Source: Clostridia bacterium (GTDB taxonomy: Bacteria > Bacillota > Clostridia > Oscillospirales > CAG-272). From it: a DNA stretch of 5,405 nt. Below, piece after piece: positions 4,259 through 5,405 of the stretch (its first letter is position 1; each line of letters starts with the position of its first letter). The notes below the pieces were generated by a model. That model saw only the letters and a list, made by a program, of their open reading frames with translations. It did no database searches and was not told where the DNA came from. The stretch is from assembly GCA_017624795.1 (NCBI GenBank), contig JAGAMJ010000042.1, positions 1-5,405 of the forward strand. Direction: 5' to 3'. A program made the position numbers and the translations under genes.

Positions 4259-5405
4259 ATGATGCCAACTGGATTATCGATCGGTTTGATCGCGGCGGCT
4301 CTTGTGCTGGGTGCAGTGGTCGGCTTTTTGATCCGCAGAGTGCTTGCGGAAAAGAAGATCGGCTCGGCAGAAGCAGAGGCGAAGCGTATTCTCAGTGATT
4401 GCGCGCAGCAGGCAGAGGCGATGAAAAAAGAGCGTCTGATCGAGGCGAAGGAAGAAATGCTTCGCTTGCGTAACGAAACCGAAGCTGATTTGAAGGAACG
4501 CCGCGACGAAGTGAAAAGCGCGGAGCGACGTTTGACGCAAAAGGAAGAAAATCTGGATCACAAGTCGGAAGTGCTTGACCGAAAGAACGAAGTTCTGGAA
4601 GGAAAGATCCGTGAAAACGATGCACTGCGTGAGGAGATCACGGCAGCACTTGCACAGCAAAAGACAGTTCTTGAAGGCCTTGCGGGACTGACCGCGGAGG
4701 AAGCCAAGGAGGAGCTGATCGAGCGTGTGGAGGGCGAGGTCAAGCACGATCTCGCGCAGCGTTTGGACGAGCTGGAAACCCAGTTCAAGGACGAGGCGGA
4801 CACCAAGGCACGCAACATTCTGTCGCTTGCCATTCAGCGCTGCGCCACCGATCACGTGGCGGAATCCACCATTTCCGTGGTGCAGATCCCAAGCGAGGAA
4901 ATGAAGGGCCGTATCATCGGCAGAGAGGGCAGAAACATTCAAAAGCTGGAAACGCTGACGGGCGTCGAGCTGATCATCGACGACACGCCCGAGGCGATCA
5001 CGTTGTCGGGCTTTGATCCCGTGCGCCGCGAGGTGGCAAGACTGACGCTGGAGCGTCTGATCGCCGACGGCCGTATCCACCCCGCCCGTATCGAGGAAAT
5101 GGTGGAAAAGTGCCGCCGCGAGGTCGAGGCACTGGTCAAGCAGGCGGGCGACCGCGCCACCTACGAGGTGGGTATCCCCAATCTGCACCCCGAGCTTGTG
5201 AAATTGCTTGGCAGATTGCGCTACCGTACCAGCTACGGTCAAAACGTGCTCAAACACTCCATTGAGGTCGCATTCCTTGCGGGCATCATGGCGGAGGAGC
5301 TTGGCGTTGACGCCGCTACGGCGAAGCGCGCAGGTCTGTTGCACGATATCGGTAAGGCGGTCCCCCACGACGTGGAGGGCACGCACGTTGAGCTTGGTGT
5401 CAACG
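4259..5405 (+). CDS. rny: Ribonuclease Y, N-terminal part (cut by window end)
   Basis: RNase Y is the membrane-bound endoribonuclease that makes the first cuts in mRNA turnover in many Gram-positive bacteria and is a partner in the degradosome-like network. The first 382 residues are visible, of roughly 510-530 usual for the family. In order: an N-terminal membrane anchor (about 5-26), a long charged coiled coil (about 30-185), a KH RNA-binding domain (about 205-270) with the GxxG loop in GRIIGREGRN (217-226), and the first part of the HD metal-dependent phosphodiesterase domain. The HD domain shows H333 in LKHSIEVA and the metal-binding pair H362-D363 in LLHDIGKAV. The remaining HD residues and the C-terminal domain lie beyond the edge. 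The ATG at 4259 has AAGGAGG 8 bases upstream; a second ATG follows directly. It has its own promoter and stands divergent from the MarR-type gene. The common neighbours recA and cinA are not upstream here. Confidence 0.97.
   Translation, partial: MMPTGLSIGLIAAALVLGAVVGFLIRRVLAEKKIGSAEAEAKRILSDCAQQAEAMKKERLIEAKEEMLRLRNETEADLKERRDEVKSAERRLTQKEENLDHKSEVLDRKNEVLEGKIRENDALREEITAALAQQKTVLEGLAGLTAEEAKEELIERVEGEVKHDLAQRLDELETQFKDEADTKARNILSLAIQRCATDHVAESTISVVQIPSEEMKGRIIGREGRNIQKLETLTGVELIIDDTPEAITLSGFDPVRREVARLTLERLIADGRIHPARIEEMVEKCRREVEALVKQAGDRATYEVGIPNLHPELVKLLGRLRYRTSYGQNVLKHSIEVAFLAGIMAEELGVDAATAKRAGLLHDIGKAVPHDVEGTHVELGVN

Noticed and set aside
4274..5386. 370-codon open frame on the minus strand opposite rny
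   Set aside because: The plus strand encodes RNase Y with all expected domains; the antisense frame is a codon-bias shadow.

Overview
The window looks like chromosomal DNA of a Gram-positive clostridial bacterium, probably an uncultured gut member of the Oscillospiraceae/Ruminococcaceae type. This rests on an RNase Y gene (rny), strong AGGAGG-type ribosome binding sites, sigma-A promoters at or near consensus, GC-rich genes separated by AT-rich spacers, and an AraC regulator paired with a sugar-type oxidoreductase. The genus cannot be fixed from the sequence alone.

Left part (1-1170): a two-gene minus-strand unit encodes a small two-helix membrane protein (475-840) and, 14 bases downstream, a very charged Ala/Lys-rich helical protein (206-460). 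A long hairpin follows at 155-196. The unit is bordered on both sides (about 1-200 and 880-1110) by sequence with no convincing gene; both borders look like remnants of dispersed intergenic repeats.

Middle (1171-3521): a strong bidirectional terminator (1171-1212) closes an AraC-family regulator gene on the minus strand (1283-2092). Divergent from it, across about 110 bases, is a Gfo/Idh/MocA-family NAD(P)-dependent oxidoreductase gene (2204-3478), ending at a 13-bp terminator hairpin. The two divergent promoters appear to share one palindromic -10 region, so the regulator probably controls the oxidoreductase and its own gene from the same short stretch. The likely job is sensing and oxidising or reducing a sugar or sugar derivative; the substrate is unknown.

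Right part (3534-5405): a MarR-family repressor gene lies on the minus strand, with a perfect consensus promoter and a perfect 6-2-6 palindrome at its predicted transcription start, a textbook layout for autorepression. Divergent from it is rny (RNase Y, the membrane-anchored endoribonuclease that starts mRNA decay), which also has a perfect consensus promoter, a possible dyad over that promoter and a possible 5'-end hairpin in its leader. The rny gene runs off the right edge, so about the last quarter of the protein is missing.

I see no RNA gene, CRISPR array, insertion sequence or phage gene. The region is mostly ordinary core and metabolic sequence. The parts most worth a second look are the control regions and the small two-gene membrane module.
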